Source: CALBLZ01 sp041917855
Lineage (GTDB): Bacteria; Patescibacteriota; UBA1384; CAILIB01
Direction of reading: 5' to 3'
Length of the DNA stretch: 20,884 nucleotides
NCBI GenBank assembly: GCA_041917855.1
Contig: JAYRWT010000003.1
Location: 1-20,884 of the forward strand
This document shows, in pieces, positions 6,625-14,432 of this stretch. Position numbers and translations under genes: made by a program. Every line of letters begins with the position of its first letter. The first letter of the stretch is position 1. The notes under the pieces were generated by a model. That model was not told the DNA's origin. It made no database searches and was given only the letters and a program-made list of their open reading frames with translations.

Positions 6625-6988
6625 TGACAACGTAGCTAGTAAGCCGGGTTCTGTTGGACGTGCGTTTACACGACACATTTGAACGAGCATCTCTCTAAGC
6701 AGTGGGGTCTTTTGGTTACCGGTAGCACGTTGCAACCAAGAGCCCAACCCACCTTGCAGGCTAGTACGGTTTACCGCAGTGTACGTTACCGCACACCGTG
6801 TGCGCTCTTACCGCACAATTTCACCCTTACCTGTGCCAAATTCCCTTGCGGGAGCTGGCCATCGGCGGTGTACTTTCTGTTGCTACTGTCGCGGGGCTCG
6901 CGCCCGGCTGGATTTCCCAGCTACCATCGCTACACCTGCCCGGACTTTCCTCTGGTATTACCCAGCGCTCGTTTTGCTACGTTATCAG
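6625..6988 (-). ncRNA. rnpB: RNase P RNA, bacterial type A-like
   Basis: The minus strand carries the conserved 5' core GAGGAAAGTCCGGGC (around 6950-6936), the GGTAAGGGTGAAA and GGTAAGAGCGCAC blocks (around 6838-6800), and the 3' core ACAGAACCCGGCTTA (around 6655-6641). The two cores form helix P4. The ends are set by helix P1: 6988-6976 pairs with 6637-6625 over 13 positions, with one G-U pair, giving about 364 nt. It is the catalytic RNA that matures tRNA 5' ends. TGC-TAGAGT (extended -10, hexamer 7001-6996) lies just upstream, consistent with a start near 6989. Reading frames over this stretch are spurious. Confidence 0.95.
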
Positions 6989-7009
6989 CAGACCAACTCT
7001 AGCAGAAAA

Positions 7010-7028
7010 GAGGCTGTTAAGCAGCCTC
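7010..7028 (-). terminator. Rho-independent terminator between DUF1653 gene and rnpB
   Basis: A 7-bp perfect stem (GAGGCTG/CAGCCTC, 7028-7022 with 7016-7010 on the minus strand) with a 5-nt loop, followed by TTTT (7009-7006). It separates rnpB from upstream transcription. Confidence 0.65.
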
Positions 7029-7079
7029 AGTACTACGTAAACTGTTCAAATAATGACCTAGCAGATCACACCGAGCGGA

Positions 7080-7343
7080 CTAGGTCTCACTCACATAGGT
7101 GAAACGCTGAACGCGCTTCTCCTTGGCTTCAACAATCTCGGTAAACTGGTCAATTGGGCGAACCCAGAGTGGTCCTTCGCCATTCTCTAAGCCTCGTGAA
7201 ATTGAGCGATACACAACCATCTCTTCTTCGGTATTTTCGTGGCGAGCAATGCCAATAACCTTGTAGAAACCACCCTTGTAGTGCTTGTAGATGCCCGGCT
7301 TAAGCGCGCTATTTGATCGGATTGGGGGTTGGTTGATGAGCAT
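7080..7343 (-). CDS. DUF1653 family protein
   Basis: 87 residues. The core KPGIYKHYKGGFYKVIGIAR (15-34), then MVVYRSIS, WVRPIDQFTE and RVQRFTYV is the full DUF1653 pattern, a short soluble beta-rich domain of unknown function found widely in bacteria. Slightly longer at the N-terminus than the minimal domain. The ATG at 7343 overlies no Shine-Dalgarno; TATGAT (7358-7353) lies 9 nt upstream, inside the 3' end of rnhB. The stop lies at one arm of a 7-bp inverted repeat (7055-7061/7080-7086). Confidence 0.9.
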   Translation of the reverse strand: MLINQPPIRSNSALKPGIYKHYKGGFYKVIGIARHENTEEEMVVYRSISRGLENGEGPLWVRPIDQFTEIVEAKEKRVQRFTYVSET

Positions 7344-7348
7344 AACGT

Positions 7349-7981
7349 TTACATCATAGGCGCATTATCGGGGCTTTGCAAAAATTTCTGACAAAAACTG
7401 TGCCGATGCTGATCTGATAACCCCCACTTGGTTAATGCAGCTACGTGCTGGGCAGTGCCATAGCCAACATTCTTGCTAAAACCATAGTGTGCGTACTCTG
7501 CGGCTAGCCCCTGCATAAGCTCGTCGCGGTATACCTTTGCTAGAACAGACGCCGCCGCAACTTCAATATACCTGGCATCAGCTTTTACCTCTCGCTTGGT
7601 TGGGTAACATGCTTCTTTGGAGTGAAACAGCCCAGCATCTGCGAGTACTCTTACCTGAACGCCAGCCGGGGCATGTGTGAGCAACTGCGCAATAGCGGCA
7701 TCTGCCGCCAGGCGTAATGATTGCGTCAGTCCGGCGTCTACCACTGCAACCTCAGACTGCCCAAGCCCCCAGATAAACGCTTTGCGCAAAGCTGGAGCCA
7801 AACGAGCACGCTGCGCTGCGGAAAGTTTTTTGGAATCAGTAAGCCGTACCTTAGTTTCGCTATAGAGCCAAGTTAAAACTTGGCGCTCTTTAAGGCCCTC
7901 CGGTAGTGCACAGGCACCGACCACTACAGGACCAGCTAAGGCGCCACGACCAACTTCATCTATGCCAATTACCAGTGTCAT
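7349..7981 (-). CDS. rnhB: Ribonuclease HII
   Basis: Removes RNA from RNA-DNA hybrids and misincorporated ribonucleotides. 210 residues from ATG 7981. An upstream in-frame start at 8029 would add 16 residues and read through a terminator hairpin, so it is rejected; MTLVIGIDEVGRG is the normal type-2 N-terminus. Catalytic acids seen: Asp8 and Glu9 (IDEVGRG), the Asp of VLADAGL, and the Asp of KVYRDELM. The substrate-binding TDSKKL and the AASVLAKV helix are present. TATATT (7993-7988) ends 6 nt before the ATG, again suggesting a leaderless message. DUF1653 follows after 5 nt. Confidence 0.95.
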   Translation of the reverse strand: MTLVIGIDEVGRGALAGPVVVGACALPEGLKERQVLTWLYSETKVRLTDSKKLSAAQRARLAPALRKAFIWGLGQSEVAVVDAGLTQSLRLAADAAIAQLLTHAPAGVQVRVLADAGLFHSKEACYPTKREVKADARYIEVAAASVLAKVYRDELMQGLAAEYAHYGFSKNVGYGTAQHVAALTKWGLSDQHRHSFCQKFLQSPDNAPMM

Positions 7982-8000
7982 ATTCTGAATATAACAAACA

Positions 8001-8026
8001 CCCCCTCGGCTGGTAAGCCAAGGGGG
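8001..8026 (-). terminator. Terminator of the PlsY-reductase gene
   Basis: An 11-position stem (8026-8016 with 8011-8001, one C-A mismatch) with a 4-nt loop and five G-C pairs at the base, followed on the minus strand by TGTTTGTT. A second, 8-bp hairpin (8036-8043/8047-8054) lies just before it, 4 nt after the stop codon. Confidence 0.7.
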
Positions 8027-8057
8027 CAAAGGTAATATTCGTCACTGACGAATAATT

Positions 8058-9869
8058 TTAGGTTTTGGGACGTACGAGTGCGATGAACGCATCGAGGCGT
8101 TCTTGGGGTAGTATGCCTTCCCCGTAGCGGGGTGCATCCAGGATGCCGATTCCCATGCGAACCATTTCAAGTTTAAGAAGTATGATATTGTCTACCTTGT
8201 AATCACCCAAGCTGTAGTGACGGCGCGGGAAGTTGTCATGACGCAGCCCCGCAGCCAGCACAAGCGTTTCCGCCGTACAGCCATGGAGGACGCCGTCTGG
8301 CAACCCCATGGAAAACCCGTGAACTAGCGTTCCCGGAATCTTCGCCAGGCCACCATCAACCACGAGCACATCCTCTCTTTCGGCAAGCGCACGTGCGATC
8401 ACACGCGGCCGACTGACATCGACAATGATCGCTCCAGCTTTGACCCCAGACAGATCAAGTGTGATGTCAGTACCAACGGTGACGTAGATCACGTCGCACT
8501 GTGCGATGTCACTCATGCTAGTAGTCAGCATGAGTCTGACATCGCCCCTGGCGTTAGGATACGCTTTAGCTAGCGTGTCCTGTGATCGACCAAAAGCGCG
8601 AATCTCCACGTTGAGATGTTCATTGCGCAGAAAGTAGACAATTGCCCTACCAACTGACCCGCTAGCACCGATCACCCCAATCTTCAAATCTCGGAACTCG
8701 GTATACGTGGGTAAGTTGCGTGTTGTTCTGTAGAGCTCGACACCCTCCAGCGCAGCCAGCATTCCGGTACCCACGTTGCCGGTGGTCAGTAGCAAGTCAG
8801 TGTAGCCTGCTAGCTGGTAGATTATTGCCATATCCCTCCCCTTGCTCAGCTTACCTACGATGGCTATGAAGCCACCTAGGCCAACAATCTCAACTCCCTC
8901 CATGAACAGATAGTACCCTGCTTGCACCGACGCTCGTAGCGCCCGAAAGCGCGTGAGCGGATTTGTACAAGCTTGACTCAGTTCGTACGCCGAGAACGGC
9001 ACTCCCCAGTACAAAATGTGGGTTTCCACATCTTGATTGTTTATATTTACTAGAGCTCCTGTACTCAACTTGCCCTTCATTAACTTGACTGGTGTCCAGC
9101 TAAAGAGGGCCATGAGGATCCCCTTGGGGATTTTTTTGGCCCATGGCTTGTTGTTCACTATCTGCTGGTAGCGCTTTTCGGGCGTTTCCCCAGTTGGGTG
9201 CACGATGAACCCAGCGGTGGCCACCTGGCGGGTTTTACGCTTCGTTAGAAAACTAGGCTCAATCCCCCAGAATAGCCGGTACAGGTTGTCGGCATGACGT
9301 ACCCAAATGAGGGTAGCCATGCAGGCAAGGGCAGGTTCAATCCCGTTTGGCGCCAGATCGGACTGTGCAAACACCATGGTCGCGCTTGCCGCCAACGAAC
9401 CAACACTGATTCTGAGGCCCGAAAGCACAAAGAAGATCAGAAAGATTGCGAGCAGCGTCAGGGCGAACCTGGTATCAAGAGCTAGTATGACACCAAAGGT
9501 AGCAGCCACTCCCTTACCCAGTCCTCTACCACGCGCGGAGCGCACGGCGGGAGACAGCAGGTACTTAAGGAAGGTGTTACCGAACACAGCCGCTACACCA
9601 ACCCAGATCCGCTCATACGGTGGAGCATCAGGCAGCAGCCAGGCATACGCAAGTACTGCTAGTGCCGCCTTGCTTACGTCAACGACAAGTGCAAAAGCAG
9701 CCAGTGGCGTACCCAAGGCACGTCGTGTATTGGTAAAGCCGGTCCCTCCTGAGCCGGTTTTTGACAGGTCGATTCCTCTCAGTGCCGCGATGAAGGCACC
9801 AGGAGAAAAAATTCCGACGAACAAGGCAGCAACTAGTGCCACCGAAAAAAACAAGGTTTGGATTTCCAT
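8058..9869 (-). CDS. Fusion: PlsY-like glycerol-3-phosphate acyltransferase + fatty acyl-ACP reductase-like domain
   Basis: 603 residues. ATG 9869 is chosen: AGGA lies 9 nt upstream and the first membrane span then aligns with PlsY; the longer frame from TTG 9980 would place a consensus promoter inside the gene. Residues 1-205 are a membrane acyltransferase with the three PlsY motifs: GSGGTGFTNTRR (39-50), GRGLGKGVAA (114-123) and HADNLYRLFWGIE (192-204). PlsY makes lysophosphatidate from acyl-phosphate and glycerol-3-phosphate. Residues from about 270 resemble cyanobacterial-type long-chain acyl-ACP reductase (AAR): GLGGF (330-334), LTTGN (361-365), Rossmann GVIGASGSVG (398-407), VVDGGLAK (503-510), and HGCTAETLVLA with Cys531 where AAR has its thioester-forming Cys. 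Residues 205-270 link the two. It probably acts at the membrane on activated fatty acids; product unknown. Confidence 0.8.
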   Translation of the reverse strand: MEIQTLFFSVALVAALFVGIFSPGAFIAALRGIDLSKTGSGGTGFTNTRRALGTPLAAFALVVDVSKAALAVLAYAWLLPDAPPYERIWVGVAAVFGNTFLKYLLSPAVRSARGRGLGKGVAATFGVILALDTRFALTLLAIFLIFFVLSGLRISVGSLAASATMVFAQSDLAPNGIEPALACMATLIWVRHADNLYRLFWGIEPSFLTKRKTRQVATAGFIVHPTGETPEKRYQQIVNNKPWAKKIPKGILMALFSWTPVKLMKGKLSTGALVNINNQDVETHILYWGVPFSAYELSQACTNPLTRFRALRASVQAGYYLFMEGVEIVGLGGFIAIVGKLSKGRDMAIIYQLAGYTDLLLTTGNVGTGMLAALEGVELYRTTRNLPTYTEFRDLKIGVIGASGSVGRAIVYFLRNEHLNVEIRAFGRSQDTLAKAYPNARGDVRLMLTTSMSDIAQCDVIYVTVGTDITLDLSGVKAGAIIVDVSRPRVIARALAEREDVLVVDGGLAKIPGTLVHGFSMGLPDGVLHGCTAETLVLAAGLRHDNFPRRHYSLGDYKVDNIILLKLEMVRMGIGILDAPRYGEGILPQERLDAFIALVRPKT

Positions 9870-9951
9870 CTTCAAGGTCCTGGTGACGTCATCTAGGCTG
9901 TAGGCAAAGCTCCCTGAGGGGACTAGCTGGCAACCTAATAACGACGCGCAA

Positions 9952-9980
9952 ACTATACCAAAAAAGCCTAGATTTTTCAA
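9952..9980 (-). promoter_or_regulatory. Promoter of the PlsY-reductase fusion gene
   Basis: TTGAAA (9980-9975), a 17-nt spacer and TATAGT (9957-9952) on the minus strand. Predicted start near 9945, leaving about 76 nt of leader before ATG 9869. Confidence 0.65.
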
Positions 9981-10006
9981 GGCTAGTAGCTGTATTTTTA
10001 CAGCAA

Positions 10007-10038
10007 AGAGCCTCGGACTCTAAAGGGACCGAGGCTCT
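10007..10038 (-). terminator. Terminator of uvrA
   Basis: A 10-bp perfect stem (10038-10029 with 10016-10007) and 12-nt loop, then TTTG on the minus strand, 22 nt after the uvrA stop. A small TTTT-loop hairpin (9989-9994/9999-10004) follows. Confidence 0.65.
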
Positions 10039-10059
10039 AGTTCTGCCAAGACAAAAGCC

Positions 10060-12939
10060 CTACTTTAAGAGAGGTACGAGGTAGCGGCCAGTGTGACTTG
10101 CCGTTACTTTGGCAACATCTTCTGGCGTGCCTTCGGCTACAACCGTACCACCGCCATTGCCGCCCTCGGGCCCCATATCAATCAGCCAGTCAGCAGATTT
10201 AATCACGTCCAAGTTGTGTTCAATAATGACAACGGAGTTGCCTTTATCTACCAATGCCTGTAGCACCTGGAGGAGACGATGCACATCCTCAAAGTGGAGG
10301 CCAGTGGTTGGCTCGTCAAGAATGTAAACGGTCTTACCTGTTGCCCGGCGGGAAAGCTCAGTTGCCAGCTTAATACGCTGCGCTTCACCACCTGAAAGCG
10401 TGGTGGCTGGCTGACCAATATGCATATAGCCAAGCCCTACATCGTTCAAAACTTGCAGCTTGCCCTTAATAGCAGGAATTGCCTCAAAGAATTCCAGGGC
10501 CTCTTCTACGGTCATATCCAGTACATCTGCAATACTCTTGCCCTTATACAGGATTTCTAGTGTCTCTTTATTATAACGTTTACCCTTACACTCATCACAG
10601 GTTACGTACACATCTGGCAAGAAGTTCATCTCAATCTTGAGCACACCATCACCTGCACACGTCTCACAACGGCCACCCTTGGTATTGAAAGAGAAACGGC
10701 CACCCTGGTACCCACGTGCCTTTGCCTCAGGAACGGCAGCAAATAGGTCACGGATGGTTGTGAACATACCGGTGTAGGTTGCTGGATTGGAGCGTGGCGT
10801 ACGGCCAATTGGACTCTGATCGATGTCTATTACCTTGTTGATGTGCTCTAACCCGAGCACTTCGTCGTGCTTACCGGGATTTTCCTTGGTTTGGTAGAAT
10901 ACATTACTCAGCTTTTTAGCCAAGATATCATTGATTAGTGTGGACTTACCTGATCCCGACACACCAGTCACGCAGACCATCAAGCCAAGCGGGACATCAA
11001 CGGTGATATTCTTGAGATTATTTTCACGAGCGTTTACTACAGTCAGCTTGCGACCATCATGTATGCGTCGCTTTTTAGGTAACTCAATACTCTTTTCACC
11101 GCTTAAGTATTGACCAGTAATCGAATCCTTAGTGGCAGCAACTTCTTTTGGTGTCCCCTTGGCCACAACTGTACCGCCATGCTTACCGGCACCCGGCCCA
11201 ATGTCAATCAGATAATCTGCAGCCTCCATAGTTTCCTGGTCGTGCTCAACTACTAGAACAGTATTACCCAAATCGCGCAGACGGATTAAGGTCTCGAGGA
11301 GACGAGTATTGTCACGCTGGTGCAGCCCAATAGAAGGCTCATCCAAAATGTAGAGTACACCTGTTAGACCAGATCCAATCTGAGTAGCCAAACGAATACG
11401 CTGCGCCTCACCACCAGCTAGTGTATTAGCTGAACGATCGAGGGTTAGGTACGACAAACCTACGTCTAGCAAGAAACGCAGACGTGAGGAAATTTCCTTG
11501 AGAATTTGACGAGCAATCAATTTTTGATTCTCAGTTAAGCCCTCACCGCTCTCTAATCGTGTGTAGAACTCGAGCGCCTCGGTAATAGTCATGGTATTCA
11601 CATCAACAATGCTCTTGTTGAGAATTTTTACCCCCAGCACTTCCTGGCGTAAACGGCCGCCAGTACAAGCCGGACACTGCTCCTCAATCATGTAGCGCTC
11701 AATTTCTGTACGGATGTACTCTGAGTCAGTTTCTTTGTGACGCCGTGTCAGGTTTGGGATGATACCCTCATAGGTGGTGTTGTAACCTGCAATACTGTAT
11801 TTTTCCGTACCGGTACCGTACAGCACAAGGTCTTGCTGTGCTTCAGTTAAATCTGACCATGGTGTATTTAGCGGCACGCCGTGGTGCTCTGCGACACCTT
11901 CTAGCACCTTAATATACCAGCTATCAAAACTGGTAGAGCGACTCCATGGACGCAGCGCCCCCTCAGCTAGCGTCAGTTTTTTGTTTGGCACAACTAGGTC
12001 GATGTCAATCTGTAGCAGGTGACCTAAACCCTGACAGGTTGGACAAGCACCATGTGGACTGTTGAAAGAGAATGAACGTGGCTCAATTTCTGGTAGGGCA
12101 ATGTCATCGGTGAAACAGTAGTAGTCCTCGGAGTAGTAGGCCTGCTCGTTAGTGTCCATGTCTACTACCAAAAGTTTGCCATCAGCAAGCTTAAGGGCTT
12201 TTTCTACAGAGTCAAGTACGCGCACACGCTGTTGGTCCTGCTCAATTTGAGCATTGCGCTCGCTCACGCCCAAGCGCATACCAGTAAGCACAATACGGTC
12301 TACCACTGCCTCAATATTGTGCTTTTTTTGCTTATCTAGCTCCAGCGCCTCGCCTTCTTCAACGTCCATAACGGTTCCGTTCACCCGAATACGTGGGTAA
12401 CCGGCTTTTTTTATCTGGAGGAATACTTGCTTATGTTCACCTTTACGATCAAGCACCAGCGGTGCGGTGATCATAATCTTGCGCTCTTTCGGTGGCTTTT
12501 CTTTACTAATGAAGCGCTCTAGGATGGCGTCGGCCATTTGTGAGGCTGACATTTTGCTAACTGGCTCACCACAAATGTAGCAGTGCACATCACCGATGCG
12601 AGCCCAGAGAAGACGCATGTAATCATAGATTTCGGTAACCGTTCCTACAGTAGAGCGTGGGTTACGTGCAGCTGACTTTTGGTCAATCGAAATTGCCGGA
12701 GACAACCCTTCGATGTAATCAACATCTGGTTTCTCCATCATGCCCAAAAACTGACGAGCATAGGCTGACAGGGATTCTACATAGCGACGCTGACCTTCGG
12801 CGTACAGCGTGTCAAAGGCTAGTGAGGACTTACCTGAACCTGAAAGGCCGGTGATAACAACCAACTTATCGCGAGGAATAGAGAGTGACACATTCTTGAG
12901 GTTGTGTTCGCGCGCCCCGCTGATTTTGATTTCGTCCAT
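10060..12939 (-). CDS. uvrA: Excinuclease ABC subunit UvrA
   Basis: The damage-recognition ATPase of nucleotide excision repair. 959 residues, slightly longer than E. coli UvrA (940). Two ABC modules: Walker A GLSGSGKSS (31-39) and GVSGSGKST (about residue 650); signatures LAGGEAQR and LSGGEAQR; Walker B ILDEPSIGLH and ILDEPTTGLH. Zinc sites: CYICGEP, GACPTCQGLG with CPACTGGRL, and CETCAGDG with CDECKGKRYN. The UvrB-binding region AARNPRSTVGTVTEIYDYMR is intact. No LexA-type operator is visible upstream, and the ATG has no Shine-Dalgarno. The gene is complete and should be functional. Confidence 0.98.
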   Translation of the reverse strand: MDEIKISGAREHNLKNVSLSIPRDKLVVITGLSGSGKSSLAFDTLYAEGQRRYVESLSAYARQFLGMMEKPDVDYIEGLSPAISIDQKSAARNPRSTVGTVTEIYDYMRLLWARIGDVHCYICGEPVSKMSASQMADAILERFISKEKPPKERKIMITAPLVLDRKGEHKQVFLQIKKAGYPRIRVNGTVMDVEEGEALELDKQKKHNIEAVVDRIVLTGMRLGVSERNAQIEQDQQRVRVLDSVEKALKLADGKLLVVDMDTNEQAYYSEDYYCFTDDIALPEIEPRSFSFNSPHGACPTCQGLGHLLQIDIDLVVPNKKLTLAEGALRPWSRSTSFDSWYIKVLEGVAEHHGVPLNTPWSDLTEAQQDLVLYGTGTEKYSIAGYNTTYEGIIPNLTRRHKETDSEYIRTEIERYMIEEQCPACTGGRLRQEVLGVKILNKSIVDVNTMTITEALEFYTRLESGEGLTENQKLIARQILKEISSRLRFLLDVGLSYLTLDRSANTLAGGEAQRIRLATQIGSGLTGVLYILDEPSIGLHQRDNTRLLETLIRLRDLGNTVLVVEHDQETMEAADYLIDIGPGAGKHGGTVVAKGTPKEVAATKDSITGQYLSGEKSIELPKKRRIHDGRKLTVVNARENNLKNITVDVPLGLMVCVTGVSGSGKSTLINDILAKKLSNVFYQTKENPGKHDEVLGLEHINKVIDIDQSPIGRTPRSNPATYTGMFTTIRDLFAAVPEAKARGYQGGRFSFNTKGGRCETCAGDGVLKIEMNFLPDVYVTCDECKGKRYNKETLEILYKGKSIADVLDMTVEEALEFFEAIPAIKGKLQVLNDVGLGYMHIGQPATTLSGGEAQRIKLATELSRRATGKTVYILDEPTTGLHFEDVHRLLQVLQALVDKGNSVVIIEHNLDVIKSADWLIDMGPEGGNGGGTVVAEGTPEDVAKVTASHTGRYLVPLLK

Positions 12940-13153
12940 GCTGCAAAAAATGAACTAAGTGGTAAGTGAGGTGAACACGCGGCCACCACGCGCATTCCAG
13001 ATGTACAAGACGTCCCACAGCGTAGCACAAGTTCAGGGCTTTAGCAAGAAGTAAGAGGTGCCGGTGCAGAATAAGAAGTAATGAAAAAGAGGCAGGAGTC
13101 GATCCCCCTCACTCGCGCACTAGGCTTGGATGTAGCGGCTCTCAGCTAGCACA
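12940..13153. other. Intergenic region between divergent uvrA and bactofilin
   Basis: No gene is supported. The region must carry the uvrA promoter on the minus strand, but I see no convincing -35/-10 pair. A 9-nt direct repeat AAGAAGTAA occurs at 13046-13054 and 13073-13081. No tRNA can be folded despite a T-arm-like string near 13095. Confidence 0.4.
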
Positions 13154-13181
13154 TTGCCGACAGCACAAAACTCGCTATAGT
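13154..13181 (+). promoter_or_regulatory. Promoter of the bactofilin gene
   Basis: TTGCCG (13154-13159), a 16-nt spacer and TATAGT (13176-13181). Predicted start near 13188, about 23 nt before the ATG. Confidence 0.5.
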
Positions 13182-13210
13182 GTAATCAACGTTACTCCTA
13201 ACTGTTTCGC

Positions 13211-13621
13211 ATGCCAGCTGATCACATTGATACGGTTGTTGGTGCACAGGTAGAGCTCAAAGGCTCCCTCCACAACCACGGATCTATCCAAATCCACGGT
13301 AAAGTAACGGGTGATGTCCACTCCGACGAGACCGTCATTATTGGTGAAACAGCCGTTGTCACCGGCCCAATTACTGCCAAGGTGGTAGATGTGGCTGGCC
13401 AGGTTCACGGGTCAATCACTGCTGAGCAGCAAATTGAACTGCAGCCAAAAAGTATGGTTAAGGGCGACCTCTCAACCCGAATTATCTCCATTAAGCCAGG
13501 GGCGGCTTTCATTGGAAAATCTAGTATGCTCACAGAAAGCTCATCAGTTAACGCCGACGTTACTGATGAAGAGTCAGAATCTGAGCCAACCAAGCGCAAG
13601 CCCCGCCTCGAGATCGACTAA
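13211..13621 (+). CDS. Bactofilin (polymer-forming cytoskeletal protein)
   Basis: 136 residues. The body (about 7-105) is the bactofilin beta-helix: TVVGAQVELKGSLHNHGSIQ, IHGKVTGDV, VIIGETAVVTGPITAKVVDV, AGQVHGSI, QIELQPKSMVKGDLS and ISIKPGAAFIG. A polar, charged tail follows (DEESESEPTKRKPRLEID). Bactofilins self-assemble into filaments, often at the membrane, and act in cell shape or localisation. No Shine-Dalgarno is seen before the ATG. The stop codon overlaps the strong ribosome site of the next gene, so the two form an operon. Confidence 0.9.
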   Translation: MPADHIDTVVGAQVELKGSLHNHGSIQIHGKVTGDVHSDETVIIGETAVVTGPITAKVVDVAGQVHGSITAEQQIELQPKSMVKGDLSTRIISIKPGAAFIGKSSMLTESSSVNADVTDEESESEPTKRKPRLEID

Positions 13622-13630
13622 GGAGGAGGC

Positions 13631-14356
13631 ATGTACTACTACATCTTTGATCCGCCCAGCGGCGCCAATGAGTACGAGCGCGTGGCCAAAATCAAAGAGC
13701 GTTTATCAGCGCTCGGTATTGCTGGTGAAATGACTACCCCGCAGCCAGGACGCTCAATTCCTGAGCTGGTGCAGAATGCCCTCACCAAACGGTATGCCAC
13801 CATTGTGGCCGTTGGCGGCGTTTCGCTCGTAAATCAAGTGGCTCGAGCAATAGCGCCACATGATTTAGTGTTTGGGATTATCCCGCTGGCTGAAAATCAG
13901 GATTTATTCCGCCTAATTAATGTAACGTCGTGGGATGCCGCTGCCGAGCAGCTAAAACGCCGACGCTGGGTACACACGCAACTTGGTGTGCTGAACCAAG
14001 AAATCTTCTTTTTAACCCCTGCAACAATACAGGTGCCAAAGTCTACTAGTGTAACTATCGAAACCAAGGATTTTGAGCTGATTGACACTAGCTGCGCAGA
14101 AATTGATATCACACCTGCCGAGCAACTGACCGTCACCCTATCTCCCCATGAACAAAAAGCTGGTGGTATTCTGAGCGGACTGCTCAAGAAAAAAACTGAA
14201 GCGCCTCGCAGCAGTGCTTTCAAGGCTACTGAAGTAGGTATTCGCACAGCCGCACCATTGCCTGTAATAGTTGCAGGTAGTGAAGTCTGCCAAACTCCGA
14301 TTACTTGCTCTACGGAATCGCACAAAATTCGCTTAATAGTAGGGCGAGCTGAGTAA
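13631..14356 (+). CDS. Degenerate diacylglycerol-kinase-like protein
   Basis: 241 residues, with a strong Shine-Dalgarno (AGGAGG 13621-13626) 4 nt before the ATG. The layout follows the DAGK/YegS/LcbK catalytic domain: YIFDPPSGANEYERVAKIKE at the N-terminus (compare NPxSG), IVAVGGVSLVNQVARAI (58-74) where active kinases have GGDGTxNEV, and FGIIPLAENQDLFRLIN (81-97) where they have PxGTGNDxAR. Both nucleotide-binding motifs are altered and the DGT is lost, so lipid kinase activity is unlikely. The C-terminal half resembles the beta-rich second lobe (VTIETKDFELIDTSCAEIDI). It may be a lipid-binding or structural partner of the bactofilin. Family assignment rests on motif order. Confidence 0.6.
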   Translation: MYYYIFDPPSGANEYERVAKIKERLSALGIAGEMTTPQPGRSIPELVQNALTKRYATIVAVGGVSLVNQVARAIAPHDLVFGIIPLAENQDLFRLINVTSWDAAAEQLKRRRWVHTQLGVLNQEIFFLTPATIQVPKSTSVTIETKDFELIDTSCAEIDITPAEQLTVTLSPHEQKAGGILSGLLKKKTEAPRSSAFKATEVGIRTAAPLPVIVAGSEVCQTPITCSTESHKIRLIVGRAE

Positions 14357-14372
14357 GTTCACATCTAGTGTA

Positions 14373-14401
14373 TTGACTCCTGTAGCGCAACCTGGTACGC
14401 T
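14373..14401 (+). promoter_or_regulatory. Promoter of the infC-rpmI-rplT operon
   Basis: TTGACT (14373-14378), a 17-nt spacer and TACGCT (14396-14401), with TGG before the -10 (extended type). Predicted start near 14408. Confidence 0.55.
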
Positions 14402-14432
14402 ACACTCTGATTTTACTGATTAAGAGCTACGT

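Noticed and set aside
6679..7102. Three overlapping plus-strand frames of 80-107 codons
   Set aside because: They lie antisense to RNase P RNA, whose conserved cores and P1 pairing explain the sequence.
7982..8029. Longer start at 8029 for RNase HII
   Set aside because: It would translate through the terminator hairpin and add 16 residues not found in the family.
9870..9980. Longer start (TTG 9980) for the PlsY-reductase gene with a signal-peptide-like N-terminus
   Set aside because: It would place TTGAAA-17-TATAGT inside the coding region; ATG 9869 has a ribosome site and matches the PlsY N-terminus.
12940..13030. Possible LexA/SOS box upstream of uvrA
   Set aside because: No dyad-symmetric LexA-type operator of Gram-negative or Gram-positive form could be found.
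13085..13140. T-arm-like string (GGAGTCGATCCCC) suggesting a tRNA
   Set aside because: No matching acceptor, D or anticodon stems could be paired on either strand.
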